From: Myxococcus sp046520405
Lineage (GTDB): Bacteria > Myxococcota > Myxococcia > Myxococcales > Myxococcaceae
Direction: 5' to 3'
Length of the DNA: 64,000 nt
NCBI GenBank assembly: GCA_046520405.1
Contig: JBKGHI010000008.1
Span: forward strand, 23,009 to 87,008
In this document: piece after piece, positions 9,291 through 18,093 of the stretch
How positions within the stretch are numbered: the stretch's first letter is position 1
Layout of the letters: the number at the start of each line of letters is the position of its first letter
Translations under genes and position numbers: made by a program
Notes under the pieces: generated by a model
Database searches by the model: none
Seen by the model: only the letters and a program-made list of their open reading frames with translations
What the model was told of the DNA's origin: nothing

Positions 9291-9363
9291 GGGTGCGGCC
9301 GAGCCTTTCGTGGGCCCGGGCGGTTGGCCTTCTCTCTTCGATGGAGGGAGCGGAAGGCGGAGC

Positions 9364-11499
9364 ATGCGGTGGACCTTCCTCGCCGGGCCGGTCGTGTGCC
9401 TGGTGCTCAGCCTTCCACGTCCCGTTGGGGCGCGGCCTTCCGAGGCGGCGGCTCCGAGCGGGGGCTTGGATGCCGCGGAGGACGTGTCCGCTGCTTCGCC
9501 AGGCACGGACGGTCGTGCGCTGACGGAGGATGACTCCGCGCGTGAAGCCGCGTCTCAAGCTGGCGCCGACACCCCATCCGCCCCCGCGCGCACCACGGTG
9601 GTCCGTGGCAGGACGCCCCCGCCGCCCGAGTCCCCGGAGCGGAGGGACCCGACGGGCGCCATCACCGTCATCGACGCGCGGGAGCGAGCGGGCGAGGCAC
9701 GCGACACCGCGGAGTTGCTCGTGGGCTCAGTCGGGCTCGCGGTGCAGGACTCTGGAGGCTACGGCCAGAGCAAGAGCCTGGTGGTGCGCGGCGCGTCATC
9801 CAATGGTGTGCTCGTGTTCCTGGATGGCATTCCGCTCAACGGCGCGGGCGGCATGTCGGACCTGTCGCTCATCCCCTCCGCGCTGGTGGAGCGCTTCGAG
9901 GTGCTGCGAGGCGGCGCTGGCGCGCGCTATGGCTCGGGCGGCCTGGGCGGCGCCATCAACATCATCACCCGCGCGCCGGGGCCGGAGTTTCGCACCAGCG
10001 GCGAGGTGACCTACGGGAGTTGGAACACGGCACTGGGGCACGTGGCAGCCACGGGTCCGCTGCTGGGCGGACAGGCGCTGCTGCTGGTGCACGCGGGCCG
10101 TTCGGATGGCGACTTCGCGTACGACGTGGACGAACTCCCCGCGGTGGACGGCAATCCCCAGGTCTCCGAGCGGCGTGCCCGCAACAACGCCCAGGGCGGT
10201 GGCGCGCTCTTGCGCTACCGGCGCCGGCTGTCGGGCGGCTCGCGAGTGGATGCGCTCGCGGAGCTGTCCCTGGAGGACCGCGCCATTCCCGGCACCGTGC
10301 AGAACCCCCAGTCCACCGGTGACCAGGAGCTGGGACGGCTGGCATTGGGGCTTCGCTGGTCGGGTGTGTTCGACGGGCTGGGGCAGGGCAGCGCGCGAGG
10401 CTTCTTCCGACGTGACGGGCTGGAGGTGACGGGCCTCATTCCGGGCGCGGGCGGCGCGCAGCGGCACTCGGTGGGCGGTGTGGAGCTGGAGGGCCGCAGG
10501 CCGCTGGGCGAGCACCAATCGCTCACCGTCACGGTGGCCACGTCGGGGGAGACCGTCACGCAAGCGCAGGACGCGCAGTCCGCCGCGTGGTGGCGCGCCA
10601 GCGTCATGGCCATGGACGAGGTGCGGCTCTTCGACGGCAGGTTGGACGTGGTGCCTTCGATGCGGCTGGAGCGGGTGGGGCCGTACTGGTTGCTGTCGCC
10701 GAAGCTGGGCGCCTCCGTCGAAATGGGCCGTGGCTTCGGGCTGCGCGCCAACGCCGGGCAGTCCCACCGCGCGCCGTCCTTCCTGGAGCTGTACATCCGT
10801 CAGGGCACGTTGCTGCCCAACCCGGGACTGAAGCCGGAGCGAGCGCTCTACGCGGACGCGGCGCTCCTATGGCGCTCCGACACGGAAGACAGCGAGGACA
10901 CCGCGCCGCGCTGGGGCTTCACGCTGGGCGGCTTCGCGGCGCTGTATGAGAACCTCATCGCCTATGAGCTGTACCCGCCGATGATGGCGCGTCCGTACAA
11001 CTTCGACACCGCGCGCGTGTGGGGCCTGGAGCTGGAGGGCGAGGCGCGGCCCTTCTCGTGGCTCCTGGCCAGCACCGGCTACACGTATCTGCGGACGGAG
11101 AACCGGTACGGCGACCCACGCTTCTTCGGCAAGGACCTGCCGTACCGGCCCCGGCACAAGTGGGTGGGGCGGGTGCGCGCGGGGCCGGACTGGCTCAACG
11201 CGCGCGCCGAGGTGCTCTACCAGTCCGCGCAGCTCATCAACCGCACCGGCTCGCTCGACCTGCCGTCGCGCACGCTGGTGAGCGCGGGCGCGTCCAGCAC
11301 CGTGCTGCGCGGTCCGGACATCACCCTCTCCGTCGAGCTGAAGAACCTCCTCGACGTCCGGACCTTCGACTTCACGGGCTTCCCGCTGCCGGGACGCGCC
11401 GTCTACGTGACGCTCGCGGTGGCGCTGGAGCCTGGCGCGTCACCGTCTTCCTCCTCCACTCGGGAGCCCCATGAATCGCCCGCGTCCCCTGTCCCCTGA
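9364..11499 (+). CDS. btuB: TonB-dependent cobalamin receptor (BtuB-like)
   Basis: 711 residues from ATG at 9364 (MRWTFLAGPVVCLVLS). Signal peptide about 1-27, then a Ser/Ala-rich linker and a TTVVRGRT segment that may serve as TonB box. Plug domain about 95-200: ITVIDARERAGEARDTAELL, SLVVRGASSNGVLVFLDGIP, FEVLRGGAGARYGSGGLGGA. The C-terminal beta-barrel includes the conserved SHRAPSFLELYI, NPGLKPERA and a final strand GRAVYVTLAVAL. A cobalamin riboswitch precedes it and btuF and btuC follow, which identifies the substrate as a corrinoid. The annotated frame runs about 35 residues past the last barrel strand and overlaps the next gene by 29 bp. Longer upstream starts fall inside the riboswitch and are rejected. 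Confidence 0.93.
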   Translation: MRWTFLAGPVVCLVLSLPRPVGARPSEAAAPSGGLDAAEDVSAASPGTDGRALTEDDSAREAASQAGADTPSAPARTTVVRGRTPPPPESPERRDPTGAITVIDARERAGEARDTAELLVGSVGLAVQDSGGYGQSKSLVVRGASSNGVLVFLDGIPLNGAGGMSDLSLIPSALVERFEVLRGGAGARYGSGGLGGAINIITRAPGPEFRTSGEVTYGSWNTALGHVAATGPLLGGQALLLVHAGRSDGDFAYDVDELPAVDGNPQVSERRARNNAQGGGALLRYRRRLSGGSRVDALAELSLEDRAIPGTVQNPQSTGDQELGRLALGLRWSGVFDGLGQGSARGFFRRDGLEVTGLIPGAGGAQRHSVGGVELEGRRPLGEHQSLTVTVATSGETVTQAQDAQSAAWWRASVMAMDEVRLFDGRLDVVPSMRLERVGPYWLLSPKLGASVEMGRGFGLRANAGQSHRAPSFLELYIRQGTLLPNPGLKPERALYADAALLWRSDTEDSEDTAPRWGFTLGGFAALYENLIAYELYPPMMARPYNFDTARVWGLELEGEARPFSWLLASTGYTYLRTENRYGDPRFFGKDLPYRPRHKWVGRVRAGPDWLNARAEVLYQSAQLINRTGSLDLPSRTLVSAGASSTVLRGPDITLSVELKNLLDVRTFDFTGFPLPGRAVYVTLAVALEPGASPSSSSTREPHESPASPVP

Positions 11500-13087
11500 G
11501 CCGTTCCTTCCAACCCTGCTGATGGCGGCGGTGGCGGCGCTGCTCCTCACCGGGTGCCCGGACGAGGGTGCGGTGTGCACCTCCGGCCTGGCCGTCTGTG
11601 GCGAAGCCTGTGTGGACCTGAGCGGGGACACCGCGAACTGTGGCGCCTGTGGCAACGCGTGCGGCGACGGGCAGTCCTGTCAGGACGGCGCCTGCGGATG
11701 CCGCCCGGGGACGGAGTCCTGCGGTGGCGCATGCGTGGCCACGGCGAGTGACGCGGCCCACTGCGGCGCCTGTGGCAACGCGTGCGCGGCCGGGCTCGTG
11801 TGCGAATCCGGTGCCTGTCGCGAGGCGTGCTCCGAAGGGCGCCAGCGGTGCGGGGACTCGTGCGTGGACGTGCGGGTGGACGAGGGCAACTGTGGCGTCT
11901 GCGGGAACATCTGCCCGGACGTGCAGGAGTGCCACCAGGGCCGGTGTGGCTATGACCTGGTCGCCGCCTGCTACACCAACGGGCAGCTCGTGGGCATCCA
12001 GGCGGAGACCCACCTGCTCGGGCCCCGGCGTCAGTTCGGCTCGGGAGTGCAGGCGCTCGCGGCCTGGGATGGCTACGTGCTCGCCGCGGATGCCACGTCC
12101 TCCAAGCTGCTCCAGGCGGCCAGTGGCGCGCTGGGGACGGTGGTGGAGGAGGACTCGCTGGGCGGCGTGGCGGGCTCACCCAACGACATCCTCGTGGACC
12201 CGCCTTATGTCTACGTCGTGGACTCGGTGAACAACACCTTGCAGGTGCTCAAGCGGGAGGGCCCCTCCCACGGCGGAGGGCTGGGCCTGCGCACCGTGAC
12301 GCAGCTGAACCTGGGGGCCAACACCAGTCCGCAGGCGCTCGCGAAGTGGGGCACCACACTGTACGTCCCCTTGTTCGGCACAGGCGGCTCCATGTTCCAG
12401 TTCGGCAATGCCGTTGCCCGCGTGGACATCTCCAACCCCGAGCAGCCGCGCAAGGTGGACACGATTTCGCTCACCGGGCTGGACTTGAAGCCCTTCGATG
12501 GCGGCACGGTGCTGCCGCTGCCGTACTCCGCCGCGGCGACCTCGGCGGGCGTGTACGTGGCCCTCACCAACCTGAACCCGTACAACGGCTACAAGCCCAA
12601 CGGCCCGGGCATGCTCGCGAAAATCGACCCGGCGAGTGGCGCCGTGAGCGCCATCGACCTGGGCGCGGCGGACTGCCTCAACGCGGGGTACGTGGAGGCC
12701 GTGGGCGAGCAGCTCGTGGTGGCCTGTCTGGGCGAGGCCGAATACGACGAAGTCAACGGACACAGCGCCAGCGCGGTGCGCGCCTCCGGGCTGGTGCTGG
12801 TGAAGAACGACGTGCCCGTGTCGGCCTACGCGCTCAGGGCGGGGTGCGAGCCGGGCACGCCGGGATGCAACCTCTCCGTGGCCAGCCGCTTCGCGGTGGC
12901 GGAGGGCGCGGTGTACCTGGCGGACACGAACGCGGGCCGCGTGTTCGTGGTCGCGGTGGAGGATGGGCGGCTGGTGGAGCGCCGCGGCTCCTCGTCTCCC
13001 GATGCGCAGGGCCCCGCGCTGGAGGCGTGTCCCGTGGATTCACGCCGACCCGTGTCCAATGCCATTGACGTCACCGCCTTGCACTGA
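11471..13087 (+). CDS. Lipoprotein: Cys-rich repeats plus propeller-like domain, in the B12 operon
   Basis: 538 residues. Lipobox LLLTGC (Cys about 29). Three Cys-rich repeats of about 37 residues follow (about 35-160), each with the CGACGNAC or CGVCGNIC core seen in many myxobacterial surface proteins. Residues about 170-535 look like a beta-propeller: repeated ADATSSKLLQA, DILVDPPYVYVVDSVNNTLQ, GVYVALTNLNPYNGY, GAVYLADTNAGRVFVVAVED. The gene lies between btuB and btuF under riboswitch 1, so it is probably part of corrinoid capture at the cell surface. The arrangement recalls the Bacteroides BtuG lipoprotein, a propeller bound to BtuB, but relatedness is not shown here. Not a known enzyme. 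Confidence 0.85.
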   Translation: MNRPRPLSPEPFLPTLLMAAVAALLLTGCPDEGAVCTSGLAVCGEACVDLSGDTANCGACGNACGDGQSCQDGACGCRPGTESCGGACVATASDAAHCGACGNACAAGLVCESGACREACSEGRQRCGDSCVDVRVDEGNCGVCGNICPDVQECHQGRCGYDLVAACYTNGQLVGIQAETHLLGPRRQFGSGVQALAAWDGYVLAADATSSKLLQAASGALGTVVEEDSLGGVAGSPNDILVDPPYVYVVDSVNNTLQVLKREGPSHGGGLGLRTVTQLNLGANTSPQALAKWGTTLYVPLFGTGGSMFQFGNAVARVDISNPEQPRKVDTISLTGLDLKPFDGGTVLPLPYSAAATSAGVYVALTNLNPYNGYKPNGPGMLAKIDPASGAVSAIDLGAADCLNAGYVEAVGEQLVVACLGEAEYDEVNGHSASAVRASGLVLVKNDVPVSAYALRAGCEPGTPGCNLSVASRFAVAEGAVYLADTNAGRVFVVAVEDGRLVERRGSSSPDAQGPALEACPVDSRRPVSNAIDVTALH

Positions 13088-13100
13088 GGATGCGCACGCC

Positions 13101-14006
13101 ATGCCGATGAACATGATTCACACCTCGCGTTCGCGCTCCGGTGGGGGCGTCCTGCTCGCCACGGTGCTGTGCCTGCTGTCCATCACGGCGGGCGCGGCGG
13201 AGAAGGCGGCGGCGGGGCCCCGGACGCTGGGGCCGCCCGTGCCTTCCAAGGTGCGGCGCGTGGTGACGCTGGCGCCCTCGTTGTCGGAGATGGTGCTGGC
13301 CCTGGGGGCGGGGAGCACGCTGGTGGGGGTGTCCCGCTTCGACGACGCGAAGGAGGTGGCGAAGCTGCCGCGCGTGGGCGGCTTCACGGACCCCTCGGTC
13401 GAGGCGGTGATTGCGCTCAAGCCGGACCTCGTCCTGGTGCAGCCCGGGCCGGGCAACCAGCGTCCCGTGGAGAAGATGGCGGAGCTGGGCGTGCCCGTGC
13501 TGCTCCTTCCGCTGCACTCCGTGCCGGACGTGCTCGCGGCCATGCGCGCGGTGGGGAAGGCGCTGGGGCGGGACAAGGAGGCGGAGGCGGTGGTGGCCGG
13601 CATCGAGGCCACGCGCACGCGCATCCGGGAGGCGGCGAAGAAGCTGCCCGCGCCGCGCGTGCTGTTCGTCTACGGCTTCGAGCCGCTCGTGGTGGCGGGG
13701 CCCGGCTCCTTCGCCGACGAGCTGGTGCGCGACGCGGGCGGCATCAACGTGGCGGCGGACGCGGGCTCCGCGTACCCGGTGTATTCGGTGGAGCGCGCGG
13801 TCCGGGCCCGGGCCACCGTGGTGGTGGACGCCGCGGACGTGGACGTGGGCAAGGACAAGCTGCGCGCGCTGCCCGGCCTGTCCGGCGCGCGCTGGGTGGA
13901 CGTGCCTTCCCTGGCGCTGCTCCAGCCGGGGCCCTCGCTGGGGCGCGGCCTGGAGGAACTCTTCCGTTTGCTGCATCCGGAAGGAACGGGTAAGGGCGCG
14001 CCGTGA
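13101..14006 (+). CDS. btuF: Periplasmic cobalamin-binding protein (BtuF-like)
   Basis: 301 residues from ATG at 13101. Signal peptide about 1-31 (ends SITAGAAEKA). Single TroA/BtuF-type fold: RRVVTLAPSLSEMVLALGAG at about 52, VGVSRFDDAKEVAKLPRVGG, then EAVIALKPDLVLVQPG, a long linker helix, and a C-terminal lobe with VLFVYGFEPLVVAGPGSFAD and INVAADAG. This class III binding protein hands corrinoid to BtuCD at the inner membrane. It follows the propeller lipoprotein by 13 nt and overlaps btuC by 4 bp (GTGA), so it is in the riboswitch-1 operon. A helical-backbone siderophore-binding protein would look similar; the riboswitch decides for B12. Confidence 0.9.
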   Translation: MPMNMIHTSRSRSGGGVLLATVLCLLSITAGAAEKAAAGPRTLGPPVPSKVRRVVTLAPSLSEMVLALGAGSTLVGVSRFDDAKEVAKLPRVGGFTDPSVEAVIALKPDLVLVQPGPGNQRPVEKMAELGVPVLLLPLHSVPDVLAAMRAVGKALGRDKEAEAVVAGIEATRTRIREAAKKLPAPRVLFVYGFEPLVVAGPGSFADELVRDAGGINVAADAGSAYPVYSVERAVRARATVVVDAADVDVGKDKLRALPGLSGARWVDVPSLALLQPGPSLGRGLEELFRLLHPEGTGKGAP

Positions 14007-15087
14007 GCGAGCCCGCGACATCCCAGCGTGCACATGGCGGAGCGGGAGGTTTCCGGACCTCGCGCGCGGTGATGTGGTTCGGGGGCTTCCTCGTGCTGGC
14101 GGCGGCCAGTCTGGCCGTGGCGGTGCGCTTCGGTGAGCAGTCCATCTCCCTCACCGCCGCGCTGACGGACCCGTCCTCCACCGACGCCGTCATCTTCTGG
14201 TCGCTGCGCCTGCCGCGCGCGCTGCTGGGAGGCATCGTGGGCGCGGGGCTGGCGGCCTCGGGCGCCACGCTCCAGGGGCTGTTGCGCAACCCGCTGGCCG
14301 ACCGTTCGTGCTCGGGGTGTCCGGAGGCGCCGCGCTCGGCGCGACGCTGGCGCTCGCGGTGGGGCTGGCCACCGTGGGGGAAGTGGCGCCAGGCCTGGGC
14401 GGCGCTCTGACGCGCTTGTCCGCGCCCGCGCTCTTCTCCTTCCTGGGCGCGGGGGCCGCCATCCTCTTCGTCCTCTCCGCCAGCCGAGGGGCCGCGTCTC
14501 GCGCGCCGTACGCGGCCCTGCTCACGGGCGTGGTGTTCAACGCCTTCGCCTCCGCGGCCATCACCCTGGTGAAGACGCTGTCCGAGCCCGACCGCCTGGG
14601 CGAAATCCTCTACTGGCTCGCGGGCGCGCTGGGCTACGAGCGCGGCGCCACGCTGGTGCTCTCCGCGCTCCTCCAGGCCGGCGCCATTGGCGTCATGTGG
14701 GGGCTCTCCGCACGGTTGAACCTCTTGTCGCTGGGGGACGATGACGCTGCGTCGCTGGGCGTACCGGTGGCGTCGACGCGCCGTTGGTTGCTGCTGGCCT
14801 CCAGCGCCAGCGTGGCGGGCGCGGTGGCGCTCACGGGGCTGATTGGCTTCGTGGGACTCATCGTGCCGCACCTGCTGCGACTGGCCATCGGGCCCGACCA
14901 GCGGCTGCTGGTGCCACTGTCGGCGCTGGGCGGCGCGGCCTTCCTCGTGTTGTCGGACCTGCTGGCGCGGCTGGCCTTCCCGCTCTTCGGCGCGGAGCCT
15001 CCCGTGGGCGTCGTCACCGCGCTGCTGGGCGGCCCGCTGTTCCTCGCGCTGCTCCGTCGGCGGGTGCGGCTGGGCGCGGCGAGCTGA
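14003..15087 (+). pseudogene. btuC: Cobalamin ABC transporter permease (BtuC/FecCD family), frameshifted as read
   Basis: GTG at 14003 overlaps the btuF stop. The first frame gives a basic cytoplasmic start, a first transmembrane helix (VMWFGGFLVLAAASLAVAV), then FWSLRLPRALLGGIVGAGLA and GATLQGLLRNPLAD. The frame breaks near 14302 in GACCGTTCG. The next frame carries FVLGVSGGAALGATLALAVG and the rest of the permease, including GLIGFVGLIVPHLLRLAIGP (the cytoplasmic coupling region) and the last helices to 15087. GACCCGTTC would restore LADPFVLGVSGG, the near-invariant family motif, so exactly one C is missing. About 361 residues when repaired, normal for BtuC. The ATPase partner is not adjacent but at 24218. 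Confidence 0.88.
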
Positions 15088-15145
15088 GGGCGGCGCTTGC
15101 CGTCGAGTCATTGACAATGGCCTGTCCCCGCCATATCCCCGCCGA

Positions 15146-15335
15146 CGTCCTCGGTGTCACCATGAAGCCACGGTGACTCAAGGGAACCCGGTGTGAATCC
15201 GGGACTGCCCCGCAGCGGTGAGCAGGAACGAACGCCGTCACGAGAAGCACTGGCCCTCATCGGGCTGGGAAGCGACGGCAAGTAGGTGGGTGCCCTGGGG
15301 CATCCGCGCCTGCGAGTCCGAAAACCTGCCGAAGA
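15146..15335 (+). promoter_or_regulatory. Cobalamin riboswitch 2, upstream of the lipoprotein-Rieske operon
   Basis: A second cobalamin aptamer of standard type: AAGGGAACCCGGTGTGAATC, GGGACTGCCCCGCAGCGGTGA, the GAGAAGCACTGG region, and B12 box AGTCCGAAAACCTGCC at 15315-15330. It lies 59 nt past btuC and 162 nt before the next ATG at 15492, so it starts a new regulated transcript rather than belonging to the btu operon. The 15335-15491 spacer is GC-rich and can fold, but I cannot assign the expression platform. Confidence 0.93.
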
Positions 15336-15491
15336 CCCGTGCCCCTGGCACGGACATCACCGAGGCCTCCGAGGGGAGGCGGCGGGGGCGGGTGCTGTCC
15401 GGCGCGAGCTGTCCGCCGGGGCTTTGCCTTCGGCCGTGTCCTCCTGGAAGCCCATTCGCCCGTGGGGGCGGAAGAGGGAGCGAGGACACCG

Positions 15492-16823
15492 ATGAAGCAC
15501 GCCGATGTGAAGCGCGTAGGAGCCCGCACGAAGTCCCTGGTGTTCGCCACGGCCAGCCTCGTGCTGGCGGTTGCCACGACGGGCTGCGGCTCTGAGTGCG
15601 TGGACGCCTACGACTGCCGCAACGAGAACGGCCCGCCTCCCGCGGGTCAGCAGTGGACGTGCGTCTCCGAGAAGTGTGAGACGCGGCCCATCCAGCAGCC
15701 TCCCGAGGAAGACGCGGGCACCGACGCGGGGACGGAGCCGGATGCCGGCACCGAGCCCGACGCGGGCACCGAGCCGGACGCGGGGACGGACCCGGACGCC
15801 GGCACCGACGCGGGCACGGGGCACCCGTGTGAGTCGGCGTCGCACGACCCGGTGCTTGGCACGCTCCAACTCGAAGCGGGCTTCGAGACCGCGGGCTCCG
15901 CGCCCATGCCGGACGACGTGCTGGCGGTGGCCGTCACGCCGGGCCCCACGTACACGGTCTACGCCGTGCGCGGGTTCATGCACGCGGAGATCTACTCGCT
16001 GGGCATCTGGCCGGACCTGGCGCCTTCTTCCGAGTCGCTGTTCAACGTCCTGGCCCCGGAGGACCGTGGGGCGACGTCGGGCATCTTCCCCAATGGCTTC
16101 CTCGTGCATGACGCCGAGCGCTTGCTGGCCGGCTACACGAAGTCGGGCGCTGCGGGCACGGTCTCGCTCTTCGACATCGTCACACCTGGCAACCCGAGCT
16201 ACGTCAACTCGCCGGGCAACATGTCCGCCGTCGCGTTCACGTCGGACACGACGTCCGCGTTCCTCATCAACAGCATGGGGCTGTCCGACGTGGACGGCTT
16301 CGGAATCTACGCGCTGGTGACCTCCGCGAACCCCGTTGCCTCCGAGAAGGTGGCCAACTTCCCTGAGACCGCGGGTGCAAATGGATTCAGCGCCGTGGCG
16401 AACAACGGTATCTCGATGTTCGGCTTCGCCGCTTCGCCGGATTACACCAACGTGGCCTACGCGGTGGCGCCCTCCGTCGTGAGCGCTGCGCTCTCCTCCG
16501 GCACGCCGTTCGCCCTGGACGCGCAGCACCCGATTGATGTCGGCAGTGACTTCAACGCGGCCGCCGCCTTCGGTGACGGCGTCGTCGTCAAGCGCGGCGG
16601 CTACGACGCGAACTGGAGCTTCGTCTCCACCGACGTGTCCCGCTACGCCCTCTCCGAGGACGCGACCCCTGGCGCCGTCACCGTCGGCGAGCGCACGCCG
16701 GTGCTGTCGTTCGTGGACCAGTGCACCTCCGTGACGCAGATGACCCACCTGGGCACGGACCTGCTGGTGGGCGTCGAGGACATGAACGGCGAGCGGCTGG
16801 TCCGCATCCGGGCCGCCCCGTGA
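15492..16823 (+). CDS. Riboswitch-controlled lipoprotein with DAGTEP repeat linker
   Basis: 443 residues from ATG at 15492, with GGAGCGAGG upstream. Lipobox AVATTGC (Cys about 32). A short Cys-containing region (ECVDAYDCRNENG, WTCVSEKCE) is followed by an acidic stalk of DAGTEP/DAGTDP repeats (about 75-112) and then a globular domain of about 325 residues. That domain has propeller-like repeats (DDVLAVAVTPGPTYTVYAVR, GIFPNGFLVHDAERLLAGY, AFTSDTTSAFLINSM). Known function: none recognised. First gene after riboswitch 2 and overlapping the next gene by 4 bp (GTGA). Surface location and B12 control suggest a role in corrinoid binding outside the cell (inference). Confidence 0.82.
   Translation: MKHADVKRVGARTKSLVFATASLVLAVATTGCGSECVDAYDCRNENGPPPAGQQWTCVSEKCETRPIQQPPEEDAGTDAGTEPDAGTEPDAGTEPDAGTDPDAGTDAGTGHPCESASHDPVLGTLQLEAGFETAGSAPMPDDVLAVAVTPGPTYTVYAVRGFMHAEIYSLGIWPDLAPSSESLFNVLAPEDRGATSGIFPNGFLVHDAERLLAGYTKSGAAGTVSLFDIVTPGNPSYVNSPGNMSAVAFTSDTTSAFLINSMGLSDVDGFGIYALVTSANPVASEKVANFPETAGANGFSAVANNGISMFGFAASPDYTNVAYAVAPSVVSAALSSGTPFALDAQHPIDVGSDFNAAAAFGDGVVVKRGGYDANWSFVSTDVSRYALSEDATPGAVTVGERTPVLSFVDQCTSVTQMTHLGTDLLVGVEDMNGERLVRIRAAP
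15712..15825 (+). repeat. In-gene tandem repeat coding for a DAGTEP stalk
   Basis: An 18-bp unit (GACGCGGGCACCGAGCCG and variants) recurs about six times and codes for DAGTEP/DAGTDP. It forms an acidic spacer between the lipid anchor and the globular domain. Such stalks are common in myxobacterial lipoproteins and can vary in copy number. Confidence 0.8.
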
Positions 16824-17557
16824 GGCAGCGCGGTTTCCATCGCTTCGCCTGGGGCACGGCGCTCGCCGCGCTCCTGGGCACCACCGCGTGTGGTGACGGG
16901 TCCTCCAGCGCCGACGAGGACGATGCGGGACAGCCGGATGGCTCCACGCCGCTGGAGCCCGATGCCGGCTTGTGGCCCGAGGACCCGTACGCGGACGAAG
17001 TCGTCTTGTTCGAGCCCGGCGACTCCGCGGGTTTCGGGCAGGACCGCTTCCCGGACGTCGTGCTCGGACCGCCGTCGGGGCTGGGGTCGGACAACGGTTC
17101 GTTGGACGTGCTCTCGCTGGGACGGGGCGGCAAAATCGAACTGCGCTTCACCGACATCGCGGTGGTGGATGGGCCGGGCGTGGACCTGCTCGTGTTCGAG
17201 AACGCCTTTCTCGTCCCGGGTGGAACGACGTACTCCGAGCGAGGCATCGTCTCCGTCAGCGACGACGGCGTCACCTGGCACGAGTTCCCGTGCGCCACCA
17301 CGGACGCCGCGGGCGGTTATCCCGGGTGCGCCGGGGTGACTCCGGTCTACGCCAACCCGGCCAACGGCATCAGCGCCACGGACCCCGCGGTGGCGGGCGG
17401 TGACGGCTTCGACCTGGCGACGGTGGGCCTGAGCCGCGCGCGGTACGTGCGCATCGTCGACGCGGGCAACAACCGCTACGGCGGCACCTCCGGGGGCTTC
17501 GACCTGGATGCCGTCGCGGTGGTGAACGGTGTGTCGCTTCAGAGCGGCACTCCATGA
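16820..17557 (+). CDS. Riboswitch-controlled surface lipoprotein, DVVLGPP-type domain
   Basis: 245 residues. GTG at 16820 overlaps the previous stop (GTGA). Signal peptide with lipobox LGTTAC (Cys about 24), an acidic linker, then a secreted domain (about 50-240) with the ordered motifs FGQDRFPDVVLGPPSGLG, LSLGRGGKIELRF, GVDLLVFENAFLVPGG, VSDDGVTWHEFPC, and a final FDLDAVAVV. I recognise this signature from a family of secreted bacterial proteins without an assigned function. Ligand and reaction are unknown. Middle gene of the riboswitch-2 operon. Confidence 0.82.
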   Translation: MRQRGFHRFAWGTALAALLGTTACGDGSSSADEDDAGQPDGSTPLEPDAGLWPEDPYADEVVLFEPGDSAGFGQDRFPDVVLGPPSGLGSDNGSLDVLSLGRGGKIELRFTDIAVVDGPGVDLLVFENAFLVPGGTTYSERGIVSVSDDGVTWHEFPCATTDAAGGYPGCAGVTPVYANPANGISATDPAVAGGDGFDLATVGLSRARYVRIVDAGNNRYGGTSGGFDLDAVAVVNGVSLQSGTP

Positions 17558-18093
17558 AGCGGCTCCCGCCACGGCCATGTCCCCTGTCTACGACGGGGGA
17601 GGTGGACCGCCGCGCCGCGCTCCGCACGCTGCTGGAGGGCACCTGTGCCCTGGCGGCGTTCGGCGTGGCGTGCGGCGATGGGTGGCGGGAAGCCGTGGTG
17701 CTCGACCCTCCCGACGCGGGAGGGCCGGGCCCGTCCTGTTCAACGCCGCCTGTCCCCGGCCCGCCGGGAGGGGACTGGGTGGAGGTCTCCCTGGCGGATC
17801 ATCCCGCCCTGGAGCTCCCCGGCGGCGCTTCGGAGGTCCGCATCCCCCAGGCGTTGCTGGACGTCGTCGTGGTGCAGGTGTCACCCGGTTGTTACACGGC
17901 GCTGTGGCGCACCTGCACCCACGGTGATTGCGCCGTGAGCTGGGTGCCAGAGGACGGCGTCATGGAGTGCCCCTGTCATGGCTCCCGCTTCACCCAGGGC
18001 GGACAGGTGCTGAACGGCCCCGCGACCCGTCCGCTCGCGGCCTTCCCCGTGGTGCGGCAAGGCGCCTCCCTCTTCATCCACCGGCCCCGCTGA
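17554..18093 (+). CDS. Rieske [2Fe-2S] lipoprotein, bc1-type motif
   Basis: 179 residues; ATG at 17554 overlaps the previous stop (ATGA). Twin Arg (RR 19-20) ahead of a hydrophobic stretch suggests Tat export of a folded Fe-S protein, with a lipobox-like FGVAC (Cys40) for anchoring. Rieske domain about 75-178: box 1 CTHGDC (Cys121, His123, Cys126) and box 2 CPCHGSRF (Cys139, Cys141, His142). These give two Cys and two His ligands plus the disulfide pair typical of bc1/b6f and high-potential Rieske proteins. No cytochrome b or c1 gene lies nearby, and the promoter context is a cobalamin riboswitch, so a respiratory bc1 role is unlikely. Electron transfer to a corrinoid or its handling protein is conjecture. 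Confidence 0.88.
   Translation: MKRLPPRPCPLSTTGEVDRRAALRTLLEGTCALAAFGVACGDGWREAVVLDPPDAGGPGPSCSTPPVPGPPGGDWVEVSLADHPALELPGGASEVRIPQALLDVVVVQVSPGCYTALWRTCTHGDCAVSWVPEDGVMECPCHGSRFTQGGQVLNGPATRPLAAFPVVRQGASLFIHRPR

Noticed and set aside
9199..9363. Longer btuB start at 9199
   Set aside because: It lies inside the cobalamin aptamer and would put a long non-signal extension before the signal peptide.
14003..15087. Programmed frameshifting in btuC
   Set aside because: No slippery heptamer or downstream pseudoknot is evident, and five other genes show the same kind of one-base loss, so a sequence error is simpler.
15712..15825. Short tandem repeats considered as a CRISPR-like array
   Set aside because: Units are contiguous 18-bp codon repeats in a reading frame with no spacers.
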